A stretch of DNA of 64,000 bases from Neptuniibacter victor (GTDB lineage: Bacteria > Pseudomonadota > Gammaproteobacteria > Pseudomonadales > Balneatricaceae). Every line of letters starts with the position of its first letter. The first letter of the stretch is position 1. The notes under the pieces were generated by a model. It had not been told where the DNA came from, searched no databases, and worked only from the letters and a program-made list of their open reading frames with translations. Where the stretch lies: assembly GCA_027943745.1 (NCBI GenBank), contig AP025763.1, forward strand, positions 3,410,001 to 3,474,000. The letters are read 5' to 3'. The position numbers and the translations under genes are program-made. Positions 45,977 through 55,783 of this stretch are shown piece after piece.

Positions 45977-48625
45977 CTATTTCTTTTTAACCTTTAAGCC
46001 TTTTTGCTTTCCTTTTAATTTAGGTTTTGGCTTAGCCGTTACCTTGCGCTTTTTGGCTTTATTACTACGCCCCTTACCAGCACCGCTAAACTCCATCAGC
46101 TCTTGCTCAGCAGGGGATAAAGCACGTTTGCGCTTACCGGCAGCGCCAACGTTCTCATCAACAACCACACGCTTCTTAACGCCACCATCGGGCCTATTTG
46201 CTTTAGGCTTGCGAGATTTGGCTATTGCCTCTCTCTGCGAGCCCTTTCTTGGCCTAGATTTATCTCCATCCTTAGCTGGGCGATTTCCCCATTCATGACG
46301 ATGACCGGGCAGCTTATCTTTACCTTCTGAGTTCCCAAGCTTACCTTCAGCAAGAAGTTCACGTGTCGTTTTCTTTTTGACCTTACGCTGCTCAGCTAAC
46401 TCAAAATCGATTTTTCGCTCATCTAAATCGACCCGCACCACTTTAACGGTTAAGCGATCGCCCAATTTAAATACTTTACGCGTCCTTTCGCCGACTAACC
46501 GCTGCTTTGCCTGATCAAAAACATAATAATCACCTGGCAAGGCGGTGATATGCACTAACCCTTCAACAAACAACTCATCAAGCTCAACAAACACCCCAAA
46601 GCCAGTGACGGCAGCAATTACACCTTCATATTCATCACCTACATGCTCTTGCATGTATTCGCATTTGAGCCATGCAACAACATCTCTAGTGGCATCGTCA
46701 GACCTGCGCTCAACCATAGAACAGTGTTCACCCAGCTCAAGAAGCTGCTCCATGCTATAGCTACAAGAGAATGATGGTTCAAGCGAAAAACCATCTGGGC
46801 GATGAATAGAGCGATCCTGCTTATCAGAATGTATCGCTGCACGAATCAATCGGTGCACCATCAAATCAGGATAACGCCTAATTGGCGAGGTAAAATGCGT
46901 ATAAGCAGGGTAAGCCAAACCAAAATGCCCCTGATTATCAGGGCTATAGACGGCTTGTCGCATAGAACGCAACATCATCGTTTGAATAAGATGACGATCA
47001 GGACGATCCTCTATCCATTCGGCTAATTCTTGATAGTGTTTAGGTTCAGGCTTCTCACCGCCGGATAGGCTTAAACCTAACTCGCCCAAATACGCCCTGA
47101 GGTTTTCTAGCTTTTGCTCCTTAGGCCCTTCATGCACACGGTAGATAGCCGGCACTTCTAATTTACTCAAAAAACGCGCAGTAGCCACATTCGCACAAAG
47201 CATACACTCCTCTATAAGCTTGTGCGCGTCGTTACGATGGACTGGGATAATCTGTTCAATTTTACGATCTTCACCAAAAACCATACGCGTTTCGGTCGTT
47301 TCAAAATCGATAGCACCACGTATATCTCGTGCTTTACGTAACGCAAAATACAATCCGTACAGCGCTTCCAAGTGCGGAACGACATGCGAGTACTGCGCAC
47401 GCAACTGTTTAGATTCACCTTCCTCAGGCTCCATCAGCATTTTGCCAACTTTGGTGTAGGTCAACCGTGCATGCGACTGAATGACCGCTTCATAGAACTT
47501 ATAACCCGATAAATTGCCACTTTCGCTAATGGTCATTTCACATACCATTGCCAAACGATCAACATCTGGATTTAGCGAGCACAATCCATTCGAAAGTAAC
47601 TCAGGAAGCATAGGCACAACAAACTCTGGAAAATAAGTAGAGTTCGCTCGCTGAAATGCTTCTTTATCTAATTCAGATCCCGGCGTCACATACCAAGAAA
47701 CATCTGCAATCGCGACCCAAAGCCGCCAACCACCAGCAGGCTTGCGCTCAGCATAGACCGCATCATCAAAATCTTTTGCATCCTCGCCATCAATTGTCAC
47801 TAAAGGCAAATCACGGAGATCGACCCTATTGGTTTTAGCGCTTTCCTCCACCTCCGCTGACAACTCACCGACTTCCTGGCGTACCTGATCCGGCCATTCG
47901 TGTGGAATTTCATGATTATGAATGGCGACGGTAATCTCCATACCTGGTGCCATGTGATCGCCAAGCACCTCAACAACTTTTGCCTGAGGCAGATCTCTTT
48001 TACTCGGCTGACTGATAAGCTCGGCCACAACAAGCTGACCATCTTTATACGCCAGCCCGCTCTCAGGGTCTGGAACCACCATTATCTCTTGTGTAATTCG
48101 CTGATTCTCTGCTCGAAGGTAGCCAAAACCCTCTTTACCACTAAAGCGACCTACTAATTTACGCGTATTACGCGCGAGCACTTCTACAACTTTGCCTTCA
48201 CGGCGCCCTTTAAAATCGACATTGATCTCTTGAACCAACACCTGATCGCCATCAAAAACTTGGCGCATCTGGCGCGGACTTAACTTCAGATCATCACTGC
48301 CATCTTCCGGCTTTACAAAACCAAAACCATCTCGATGCCCAATAACTCGCCCCTTTATGAAAGACATTTTATCCATCAAGGCAAACTCTTTACGGCGATT
48401 ACTCATTAATTGGCCATCACGACACATCGCTTTTAAACGAAAAAAAACTGCATCACGACTTTCATCACCCCAAACCCCCATCTCCTCGCAAAGCTGCGCA
48501 TGACCTACAGGCGCACCTCTCTCCTGCATAAATTGCAAAATAAAATCACGGCTTGGCACAGGGTTACTATACTTCTCCGCTTCCGCAGCGGCCTTGGGGT
48601 CGTTCTTAATCCAGTCGTTACTCAT
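45977..48625 (-). CDS. rnr: Ribonuclease R
   Basis: Processive 3'-to-5' exoribonuclease able to degrade structured RNA; acts in rRNA quality control and tmRNA-linked decay. From the ATG at 48625 (MSNDWIKNDPKAAAEAEKY) it has 882 residues. In order: N-terminal winged-helix region, cold-shock domains (GHRDGFGFVKPEDGSDDL), RNB catalytic domain with DGEDAKDFDDAVYAE and HFTSPIRRYPDLMVHR, an S1 domain (YEGVIAAVTGFGVFVEL), and a Lys/Arg-rich tail of about 120 residues. The upstream 15-codon extension lacks family similarity. Monocistronic, with its own terminator. Confidence 0.95.
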   Translation of the reverse strand: MSNDWIKNDPKAAAEAEKYSNPVPSRDFILQFMQERGAPVGHAQLCEEMGVWGDESRDAVFFRLKAMCRDGQLMSNRRKEFALMDKMSFIKGRVIGHRDGFGFVKPEDGSDDLKLSPRQMRQVFDGDQVLVQEINVDFKGRREGKVVEVLARNTRKLVGRFSGKEGFGYLRAENQRITQEIMVVPDPESGLAYKDGQLVVAELISQPSKRDLPQAKVVEVLGDHMAPGMEITVAIHNHEIPHEWPDQVRQEVGELSAEVEESAKTNRVDLRDLPLVTIDGEDAKDFDDAVYAERKPAGGWRLWVAIADVSWYVTPGSELDKEAFQRANSTYFPEFVVPMLPELLSNGLCSLNPDVDRLAMVCEMTISESGNLSGYKFYEAVIQSHARLTYTKVGKMLMEPEEGESKQLRAQYSHVVPHLEALYGLYFALRKARDIRGAIDFETTETRMVFGEDRKIEQIIPVHRNDAHKLIEECMLCANVATARFLSKLEVPAIYRVHEGPKEQKLENLRAYLGELGLSLSGGEKPEPKHYQELAEWIEDRPDRHLIQTMMLRSMRQAVYSPDNQGHFGLAYPAYTHFTSPIRRYPDLMVHRLIRAAIHSDKQDRSIHRPDGFSLEPSFSCSYSMEQLLELGEHCSMVERRSDDATRDVVAWLKCEYMQEHVGDEYEGVIAAVTGFGVFVELDELFVEGLVHITALPGDYYVFDQAKQRLVGERTRKVFKLGDRLTVKVVRVDLDERKIDFELAEQRKVKKKTTRELLAEGKLGNSEGKDKLPGHRHEWGNRPAKDGDKSRPRKGSQREAIAKSRKPKANRPDGGVKKRVVVDENVGAAGKRKRALSPAEQELMEFSGAGKGRSNKAKKRKVTAKPKPKLKGKQKGLKVKKK

Positions 48626-48713
48626 AGCGTTCTCAATACAAAAATTCGAAGGCTTTATTATCTGCAGCATAACACGCTACAGGTTAAGCAAAAGCCAGAT
48701 CAGCAAACAGTAG

Positions 48714-48741
48714 CAATAAAAAAGCCGGCAATTGCCGGCTT
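48714..48741 (-). terminator. Terminator after secF
   Basis: Minus-strand perfect palindrome AAGCCGGCAATTGCCGGCTT followed by TTTT-rich sequence, 10 bases after the secF stop. Confidence 0.88.
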
Positions 48742-48750
48742 ATAGAAAAC

Positions 48751-49674
48751 TTAAGGACGGTCATCGACCTCTTGCTCTTTTTCCTCCGGCGGCATGAGAT
48801 CCTCTTTACATATATTCATCGCCATAAGCACATTGGCGGCGACATAAATAGAAGAGTAAGTACCTACAAACACACCGACCAGCAAGGCGATTGCAAAGCC
48901 ATGGATCATCTCTCCACCAAACACTGCCAATGCGACTAGCACAAGCAATGTTGTTAAAGAGGTCACCATGGTTCGACCCAACGTCTGACTCAACGAAGCG
49001 TTCATGATCTCCGTCGAACCATCTTTACGCATCTTACGAAAGTTTTCTCGGATTCGGTCAGATACCACAATCGTATCGTTGAGAGAATAACCGATGACCG
49101 CCAAAATCGCGGCTAAAACAGTCAGGTCAAAATCGATCTTAAATAACGCAAAAAAACCAAGAACAATTAAGACATCGTGCGCAAGCGCAGCAACCGCTCC
49201 CAAAGAGAATTTCACCTGGAAACGAAAAGCGACGTAAACCATGATCATAAACAGGGCAAGCAGCATACCGAGGCCACCCTGCTCACGAAGCTCTTCACCC
49301 ACCTGCGCCCCGACAAACTCATTTCGACGTAACGTCAACACTTGAGTTTCACCTGACTGCAAAGCGGATAACACTTTATCACCGAGCTTAGGATCATGAT
49401 CTTGACCTAAACGAATAAGGATATCAGTTGGAGATCCAAAGGTTTGAACCACTGCATCTTCATAACCAACACCCTTTAACTGGTCTCGAATTTTGTTTAG
49501 ATCCGCTGATTGCTCATAGCCAATTTCAACTAAACTGCCGCCTGTGAAATCCAAACCAAACTTCAAACCATTAACGCTAAGTGCGCCAATAGAGATCACC
49601 AACAATACGACCGAGAACATCGCAGCAATTTTGCGAGGCCCCATAAAATTATAAATTTTATATGTAGACATCAT
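48751..49674 (-). CDS. secF: Protein translocase subunit SecF
   Basis: Inner-membrane partner of SecD; uses proton flow to help pull proteins across SecYEG. The 307-residue protein has the N-terminal helix, the signature FGLDFTGGSLVEI, a periplasmic loop and five further membrane helices with YSLNDTIVVSDRIRENFR. Two adjacent ATG codons are possible starts; the second has better spacing from AGGAG. Stop of secD lies 7 bases upstream, so the pair is coupled. Confidence 0.96.
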   Translation of the reverse strand: MMSTYKIYNFMGPRKIAAMFSVVLLVISIGALSVNGLKFGLDFTGGSLVEIGYEQSADLNKIRDQLKGVGYEDAVVQTFGSPTDILIRLGQDHDPKLGDKVLSALQSGETQVLTLRRNEFVGAQVGEELREQGGLGMLLALFMIMVYVAFRFQVKFSLGAVAALAHDVLIVLGFFALFKIDFDLTVLAAILAVIGYSLNDTIVVSDRIRENFRKMRKDGSTEIMNASLSQTLGRTMVTSLTTLLVLVALAVFGGEMIHGFAIALLVGVFVGTYSSIYVAANVLMAMNICKEDLMPPEEKEQEVDDRP

Positions 49675-49681
49675 CAGCTCC

Positions 49682-51535
49682 TTATATTGACAGCTTAGTT
49701 AGCTGACGACCGCCATAGGTCAGATTAACCAATGCACGAGTAACCAAAATGGCGGTAAACATGGAGGTAATAATACCCACTGACAACGTAATCGCGAAGC
49801 CTTTAACAGGACCTGTACCCATCGCAAAAAGAATCACTGCGGCAAGAAGCGTCGTGATGTTGGCATCAAGGATAGTGGTAAAAGCACGGCCAAAACCAGC
49901 GTTAATCGCTGACTGTGGTGGCAAACCATTAGCCAACTCCTCTTTAATACGCGAGAAGATCAGTACGTTTGCATCTACCGCCATACCTACAGTCAATACA
50001 ATACCCGCAATACCCGGCAACGTGAGCGTAGCCGATAGCATGGACATGACAGCGATAAGCAGCATAAGGTTTAGCGATAACGCTATGTTCGCCAATACCC
50101 CAAAGACACGGTAATACACAACCATGAAGATCAGCACTAATGCCAAACCAATCTGCACGGATGTCACGCCCATCTCGATGTTCTGTGCACCCAGGCTTGG
50201 CCCTACCGTCCGCTCTTCAACAAAGTAGATTGGCGCTGCCAATGCACCCGCACGAAGCAACAAAGCCAACTCAGACGATTCACCCGCGCCATCCAAGCCT
50301 GTGATTCGGAATTGATTTCCCAATACAGATTGAATCGTCGCTAAAGAGATAATCCCCTTCTCTTGGTAACGTATCTTCTCAGCAACTTGTTCGCCATTGA
50401 CGCTCTTATAAACGGTACGCTCTTTATCTTCTACAAACAGCACGGCCATTCTACGTTGAACGGCATTCTTAGTGGTACGAGCCATCAGCTCTCCACCTTT
50501 AGAATCCAACGTAATGTTTACTTGTGGTTGACCGTTCTCATCAAAAGACGACTGCGCATTAGAGACATTATCACCCTTGATAATAATATCTTTTTCCAAT
50601 GTCGCTTTACGCCCTAGCTCACTGCGAAACTCGTATACTTCAGTTCGCGCAGAGCTCGCGCCACTTTTCGCTTCTAAACGAAATTCAAGCGTAGCGGTTT
50701 TACCGATGATACGTTTAGCCGCCGCAGTATCTTGAATACCTGGTAGCTGAACGACAATACGGTTACGCCCTTGGCGCTGCACTAAAGGCTCGGCAACACC
50801 CAACTCATTGACACGATTACGTAACGTTGTCAGGTTCTGCTTGATCGCGTAAGTTTCAATATCACGAATCGCTTGTTCCGTTAGGTTAACAACGGTATAA
50901 AACGAACCCTCACGGTCGTCTGCAGTCACTACAAACTCTTGGTACTCTTTACGCAGTAACTCAACCGCTTTATCGCGAGACTCTACGTTCGTAAATTTAA
51001 CAGCCAACGAGCCATCTTCCTGACTTTCTAACTTACGATAACGCAGTTTCTCTTCACGTAGACGCCCTTTAACTTCAGAGGCGTAATTCTCAAGTTTCTG
51101 CCCAACGGCTTTCGGTAGATCAACCTCTAAAAGAAAGTGAACACCGCCGCGTAGATCCAAGCCCAATTTCATAGGACCTGCACCAATCGATGTCAGCCAA
51201 TCGGGTGTTGTCGGTGCTAAGTTTAACGCCACAACATAATCATCACCCATCACCTGGCTGATAACAGCTTTGGCTTTTAGCTGGGTTTCGCCATCATTAA
51301 AACGAATTAAACCCGCGCGATCCGTTAACTCGGTTGATTTAAATGCGATCCCTTCGCGCTCAAGCGCAGAAGTTACCTTATCAATTAATGGCTGATCAAC
51401 TTGGAAAACATCACGACTACCCGTTAACTGAATCGCATAGTCATCGGGATACAAGTTAGGTGCGGCATAAAGTCCACCAAACACCAGAACAAATACTATA
51501 AGGAGATTTTTCCAGAGGGGGTATCGATTGAGCAT
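49682..51535 (-). CDS. secD: Protein translocase subunit SecD
   Basis: Six-helix inner-membrane protein with a large periplasmic domain that aids late translocation. The 617-residue product starts MLNRYPLWKNLLIVFVLV, and has the LGLDLRGGVHFLLEVD signature, periplasmic P1 region (about 150-440), and membrane part with GMAVDANVLIFSRIKEEL. Full length. It follows yajC after a 63-base gap with a strong hairpin. Confidence 0.96.
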   Translation of the reverse strand: MLNRYPLWKNLLIVFVLVFGGLYAAPNLYPDDYAIQLTGSRDVFQVDQPLIDKVTSALEREGIAFKSTELTDRAGLIRFNDGETQLKAKAVISQVMGDDYVVALNLAPTTPDWLTSIGAGPMKLGLDLRGGVHFLLEVDLPKAVGQKLENYASEVKGRLREEKLRYRKLESQEDGSLAVKFTNVESRDKAVELLRKEYQEFVVTADDREGSFYTVVNLTEQAIRDIETYAIKQNLTTLRNRVNELGVAEPLVQRQGRNRIVVQLPGIQDTAAAKRIIGKTATLEFRLEAKSGASSARTEVYEFRSELGRKATLEKDIIIKGDNVSNAQSSFDENGQPQVNITLDSKGGELMARTTKNAVQRRMAVLFVEDKERTVYKSVNGEQVAEKIRYQEKGIISLATIQSVLGNQFRITGLDGAGESSELALLLRAGALAAPIYFVEERTVGPSLGAQNIEMGVTSVQIGLALVLIFMVVYYRVFGVLANIALSLNLMLLIAVMSMLSATLTLPGIAGIVLTVGMAVDANVLIFSRIKEELANGLPPQSAINAGFGRAFTTILDANITTLLAAVILFAMGTGPVKGFAITLSVGIITSMFTAILVTRALVNLTYGGRQLTKLSI

Positions 51536-51563
51536 GGGTGCCCTTTCCCTGATAGAAACAGAA

Positions 51564-51586
51564 ACGCCACTGCGATGCAGTGGCGT
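51564..51586 (-). terminator. Hairpin between yajC and secD
   Basis: Perfect 10-bp stem ACGCCACTGC / GCAGTGGCGT with a 3-base loop. On the minus strand it is followed by TTCTGTTTCT. Weak T-run, so more likely an attenuator or RNA-processing site. Confidence 0.5.
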
Positions 51587-51598
51587 CTGTGAATTAGC

Positions 51599-51931
51599 TT
51601 AGATGCTCTTTAATGTGCCTTTTGGCAGAGCAGCAGATACGTGCGTTTTCTGGAATGTCAGTTCCGTTCCTTCACACACTTCAAGAACAACATAGTCATC
51701 ATTCAAGTTGACAACCTTACCTAAGATGCCACCTGCAGTGATCACTTCATCACCTTTGCTGATACCGTTGAGCAACTCTTTATGCTCTTTAGCGCGCTTA
51801 GACTGTGGACGCCACATAAAGAAGTAAAAAATCAAACCAAAACCAACTAAAAACAGAATATTAAACATACCGGATTCCATCGGCGCACCGGCTGCACCTT
51901 CAGCAAACGCTGGGGAGATAAAGAAGCTCAT
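51599..51931 (-). CDS. yajC: Sec translocon accessory subunit YajC
   Basis: Small one-helix membrane protein of the SecDF-YajC complex. The 110-residue product has a helix at about 24-42 (IMFILFLVGFGLIFYFFMW-like: NILFLVGFGLIFYFFMW), the RPQSKRAKEHKELL stretch, and a soluble tail with KGDEVITAGGILGKV. A clear AGGAG lies 5 bases before the ATG. Gene order queA-tgt-yajC-secD-secF is standard. Confidence 0.96.
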   Translation of the reverse strand: MSFFISPAFAEGAAGAPMESGMFNILFLVGFGLIFYFFMWRPQSKRAKEHKELLNGISKGDEVITAGGILGKVVNLNDDYVVLEVCEGTELTFQKTHVSAALPKGTLKSI

Positions 51932-51979
51932 TGCTACTCCTAAAAAAATAAAAAATATTATCGTTATCAGCTATTAAAG

Positions 51980-53128
<1,149 letters not shown>

Positions 53129-54181
53129 TTAAGCTTGCAGTTCTGATTGCAACTCTGTCTGTCGGGTTAAATACATCGCGTCACCGTAACTAAAGAAACG
53201 GTATTTCAGCGCTACCGCTTGTTCGTACGCATGCTTAATATGCTCATAGCCTGAAAAAGCACTGACTAGCATTAGCAGTGTCGATTCAGATAGATGAAAA
53301 TTAGTAATCATGGAATCTACTGATTTGAACTCGTAACCAGGAAAGATAAAGATATCACTATCACCAAAAAACGGTTCAATTTCACCGTTTTGGCTCGCAC
53401 TTTCTAAACTGCGAACACTGGTGGTACCTACGGCAATCACTCGACCACCATTTGCACGCGTCTCCTTCACTAAATCACATACTTCAGCACTCACTTCGAT
53501 ATACTCGGAGTGCATAACATGCTCATCAATGTTATCGACTTTTACTGGCTGAAATGTACCTGCGCCAACATGCAACGTAACGAACGCTTTTTTAACGCCT
53601 TTAGACTCAAGCTCTTCCAACAACCGATCATCAAAGTGCAATCCCGCCGTCGGAGCGGCAACAGCGCCTGGCTTTTTATTATAAACCGTTTGGTAACGCT
53701 CTCGATCAGATAGCTGGTCTTCACGCTTCATATACGGGGGCAACGGCATATGACCGAATTCTTCTAATACTTCGACTAGATTACCGTCAATAAGAAAGCG
53801 CAGTTCAAAGAGATTTTCATGGCGAGCCACCATCTCCGCTTCAATACCACCATCCAGCGTTAAACGACTACCAGGCTTAGGCGAACGACTTGATCGAATA
53901 TGCGTTAATGCTCTTTTATCATCCAGTACACGTTCAACGAGAACTTCCACTTTCCCTCCGGACTCTTTTTGGCCAAATAATCGAGCAGGAATCACTCGAG
54001 TATCATTAAAAACCATCAGATCGCCGGGCTGGATATGATCCAGAACATCTCTAAAACACCCATGTGTTAACTCACCCGTATTACCATCCACTGACAATAA
54101 ACGGCTAGCACTGCGCTTTTCCAATGGAAAACTAGCAATAAGCTCTTCGGGGAGATCAAAATAAAAATCTTTTACCTGCAT
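53129..54181 (-). CDS. queA: S-adenosylmethionine:tRNA ribosyltransferase-isomerase
   Basis: Transfers ribosyl from S-adenosylmethionine to preQ1-modified tRNA to form epoxyqueuosine. The 350-residue protein starts [16 protein letters not shown] and has [21 protein letters not shown] and [12 protein letters not shown], all typical of QueA. First gene of the queA-tgt-yajC-secDF run on the minus strand. Its 5' region lies back to back with the promoter of tRNA-Leu. Confidence 0.96.
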   Translation of the reverse strand: MQVKDFYFDLPEELIASFPLEKRSASRLLSVDGNTGELTHGCFRDVLDHIQPGDLMVFNDTRVIPARLFGQKESGGKVEVLVERVLDDKRALTHIRSSRSPKPGSRLTLDGGIEAEMVARHENLFELRFLIDGNLVEVLEEFGHMPLPPYMKREDQLSDRERYQTVYNKKPGAVAAPTAGLHFDDRLLEELESKGVKKAFVTLHVGAGTFQPVKVDNIDEHVMHSEYIEVSAEVCDLVKETRANGGRVIAVGTTSVRSLESASQNGEIEPFFGDSDIFIFPGYEFKSVDSMITNFHLSESTLLMLVSAFSGYEHIKHAYEQAVALKYRFFSYGDAMYLTRQTELQSELQA

Positions 54182-54274
54182 GCAGAGAATTCTTCACTTT
54201 AAGATTAAAACATTACTAAAGGGCGCGAATTGTAACGGAAAGAACACTTTTTTTCAGTTTTTCGTCAGTATTGA

Positions 54275-54302
54275 TTGACGACAGCGTTCAGATTTCTATA
54301 AT
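54275..54302 (+). promoter_or_regulatory. tRNA-Leu promoter
   Basis: TTGACG (54275-54280), 16-base spacer, perfect TATAAT (54297-54302), followed by ACGCCTCTC and the tRNA 15 bases later. Resembles the other tRNA promoters in the window. Confidence 0.82.
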
Positions 54303-54317
54303 ACGCCTCTCTTTGAT

Positions 54318-54404
54318 GCCAGCGTGATGAAATTGGTAGACATGAGGGATTCAAAATCCCTTGTCCGCAAGGACGTGCCGGTTCGAGTCCGGCCGCTGGT
54401 ACCA
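54318..54404 (+). tRNA. tRNA-Leu(CAA), island insertion site
   Basis: 87-nt type II tRNA with acceptor GCCAGCG/CGCTGGT, anticodon loop TTCAAAA (CAA, reads TTG), variable arm TGTCCGCAAGGACG, T-arm GGTTCGAGTCC, CCA encoded. Its 3' part is duplicated at 62290. Confidence 0.97.
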
Positions 54405-54406
54405 TT
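54345..54406 (+). repeat. Left attachment repeat (3' part of tRNA-Leu)
   Basis: 62 bases from the anticodon stem to just past CCA, repeated at 62290-62351 with a single mismatch (C54358 against T62303). The pair bounds a 7.9-kb genomic island. Confidence 0.9.
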
Positions 54407-54541
54407 ACAAGAAGACCGCAGGATGCGGGCTTTAGGCCTTTATACAGGCCACTCGGTGAAACTCAAAAAACTTAGTGTCTCGGAATTTAGATACCGATCT
54501 GGTACGCCGAGGTTTTTTGATTACGTTTCATGGAGCCCAAA

Positions 54542-55144
54542 ATGGCAAATCATACTGTCGTTAAAGTCCAAAATAAAAATTCCACCTCCTTCAAAGCTAT
54601 CGTCCGTCATAACGGCCGAGTTCTCAGAACAAAGACGTTCAAAAAAATGGGTGAGCGTGATCCTGAGATACACCAGACCAAGAAGGGCAACCTATGGCAC
54701 TTCGGCATGAAGGCCCATATCGGAGTTGATGCCAAAACCGGTCTGACGCACAGTTTTACTACAACCTCAGCCAGCGAACACGATCTCAACCAGGCCGGGA
54801 ACCTCCTTCATGGGGAGGAGAAGTTTATCTTCGCTGACAGCGGCTATCGTGGTGCAGAAAAGCGAGAAGAACTCGAAGATGTAGAGGCCGACTGGCATAT
54901 TGCTAAGATACCTAGCAAGGTTAAAGAGCTGAAGAAGCACCCGCGAATAAACAAGGTTCAATTGAAGACCGAGTACCTGAAAGCCAGTATTCGAGCTAAG
55001 GTTGAACACCCGTTCCGGGTCATAAAATGCCAGTTCGGCTTTACCAAGGCACGCTATCGAGGCTTGGTGAAGAATGACGGTAAGCTGGCTATGTTATTTA
55101 CTCTAGCGAATATTGCTCGCGTGGATCAGATGTTGCGAGCGTAG
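54542..55144 (+). pseudogene. Integrase N-terminal stub fused to truncated IS5-type transposase
   Basis: The ATG at 54542 has GGAG 6 bases upstream. Residues 1-35 ([20 protein letters not shown] onward, ending RTKTFKK) look like the arm-binding N-terminus of a tyrosine integrase, expected just after the target tRNA. From about residue 37 the frame becomes an IS5-family transposase C-terminal half: [21 protein letters not shown], the second catalytic Asp in FADSGYRG, and Glu in [13 protein letters not shown]. The transposase N-terminus with the first Asp and the rest of the integrase are missing. Neither activity is expected. This explains the absence of an island integrase. Confidence 0.75.
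54650..55144 (+). mobile_element. IS5-family insertion sequence remnant
   Basis: Only the last ~165 residues of an IS5-type DDE transposase remain. I could not identify terminal inverted repeats on either side; the 5' end is deleted at the junction with the integrase stub. Confidence 0.75.
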
Positions 55145-55783
55145 GATAAGTCCGTCTGCATGCCGAGAAAACGGTGTGTAGACGTTCAAGAATGATTAAT
55201 TACTGGCGACTATGCGGCTGAACAGTCTTGTTTCGCTGATGTTCTCAAAAGTAGGGGCTTGATCACAGGTTCCTTAGATCAACATAAAGAGCTTTGACAT
55301 TAATATCTCTACTCACCACTTTCAGTTTTTTCTTGAGGAGCTTCCCCCAAAAGAACGGACTGTCTTATTGAAAGGCATTTTCTCTCTCGTATTCTACCGG
55401 ACTTATGTAGCGCCGTTCCATGGAAATCAGGCATCGTTCAAGTGGCAACTGTCTGTATTTGATGATAATTTTAGTTGTAATGCTCCTTTAGCGCTTACTA
55501 CGATAGGTTGCTGACAGCGCCGATGTTCCCGATAGGGCTGGAAGGTCGGTGTCCTGTAGAGTAGGGCGGTTCTTTCTTGAATGTCTGCATTGATCTCCGC
55601 TTCATGAATGCTACCTTTGCATAGGGTCGGGGTGTTCTTATGATGAGGCTGTATCCATATATTGTGAGTTATGAAAAACTTGTTGCATGATTAATCAATA
55701 GTACTTAGTTTTTGGGGGACGGTTTTTTCCCTGTTTGGCCGGAGTGAGCGGCGCTGTGTAATGACTAACGATAAGAGGCTTAC
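55145..55783. other. Gene-free stretch with IS debris (639 bases)
   Basis: No intact gene. It carries a short IS3-type transposase remnant on the minus strand at about 55365-55440; the rest shows no recognisable gene. The right end holds the upstream region of the PilB/GspE-like gene. Confidence 0.55.
55365..55440 (-). pseudogene. IS3-family transposase C-terminal remnant
   Basis: The minus frame ends MERRYISPVEYERENAFQ then a stop; SPVEYE close to the C-terminus is a hallmark of IS3-family OrfB. Following bases (GTCCGTTCTTTTGGGGGAAG) resemble the end of such elements. Only the tail survives. Confidence 0.5.

Noticed and set aside
48626-48670. 15-codon N-terminal extension of ribonuclease R
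   Set aside because: No similarity to the family; the ATG at 48625 gives the usual start.
54324-54710. 128-residue open frame beginning inside tRNA-Leu
   Set aside because: Overlaps the tRNA and lies out of frame with the integrase-transposase chimera.
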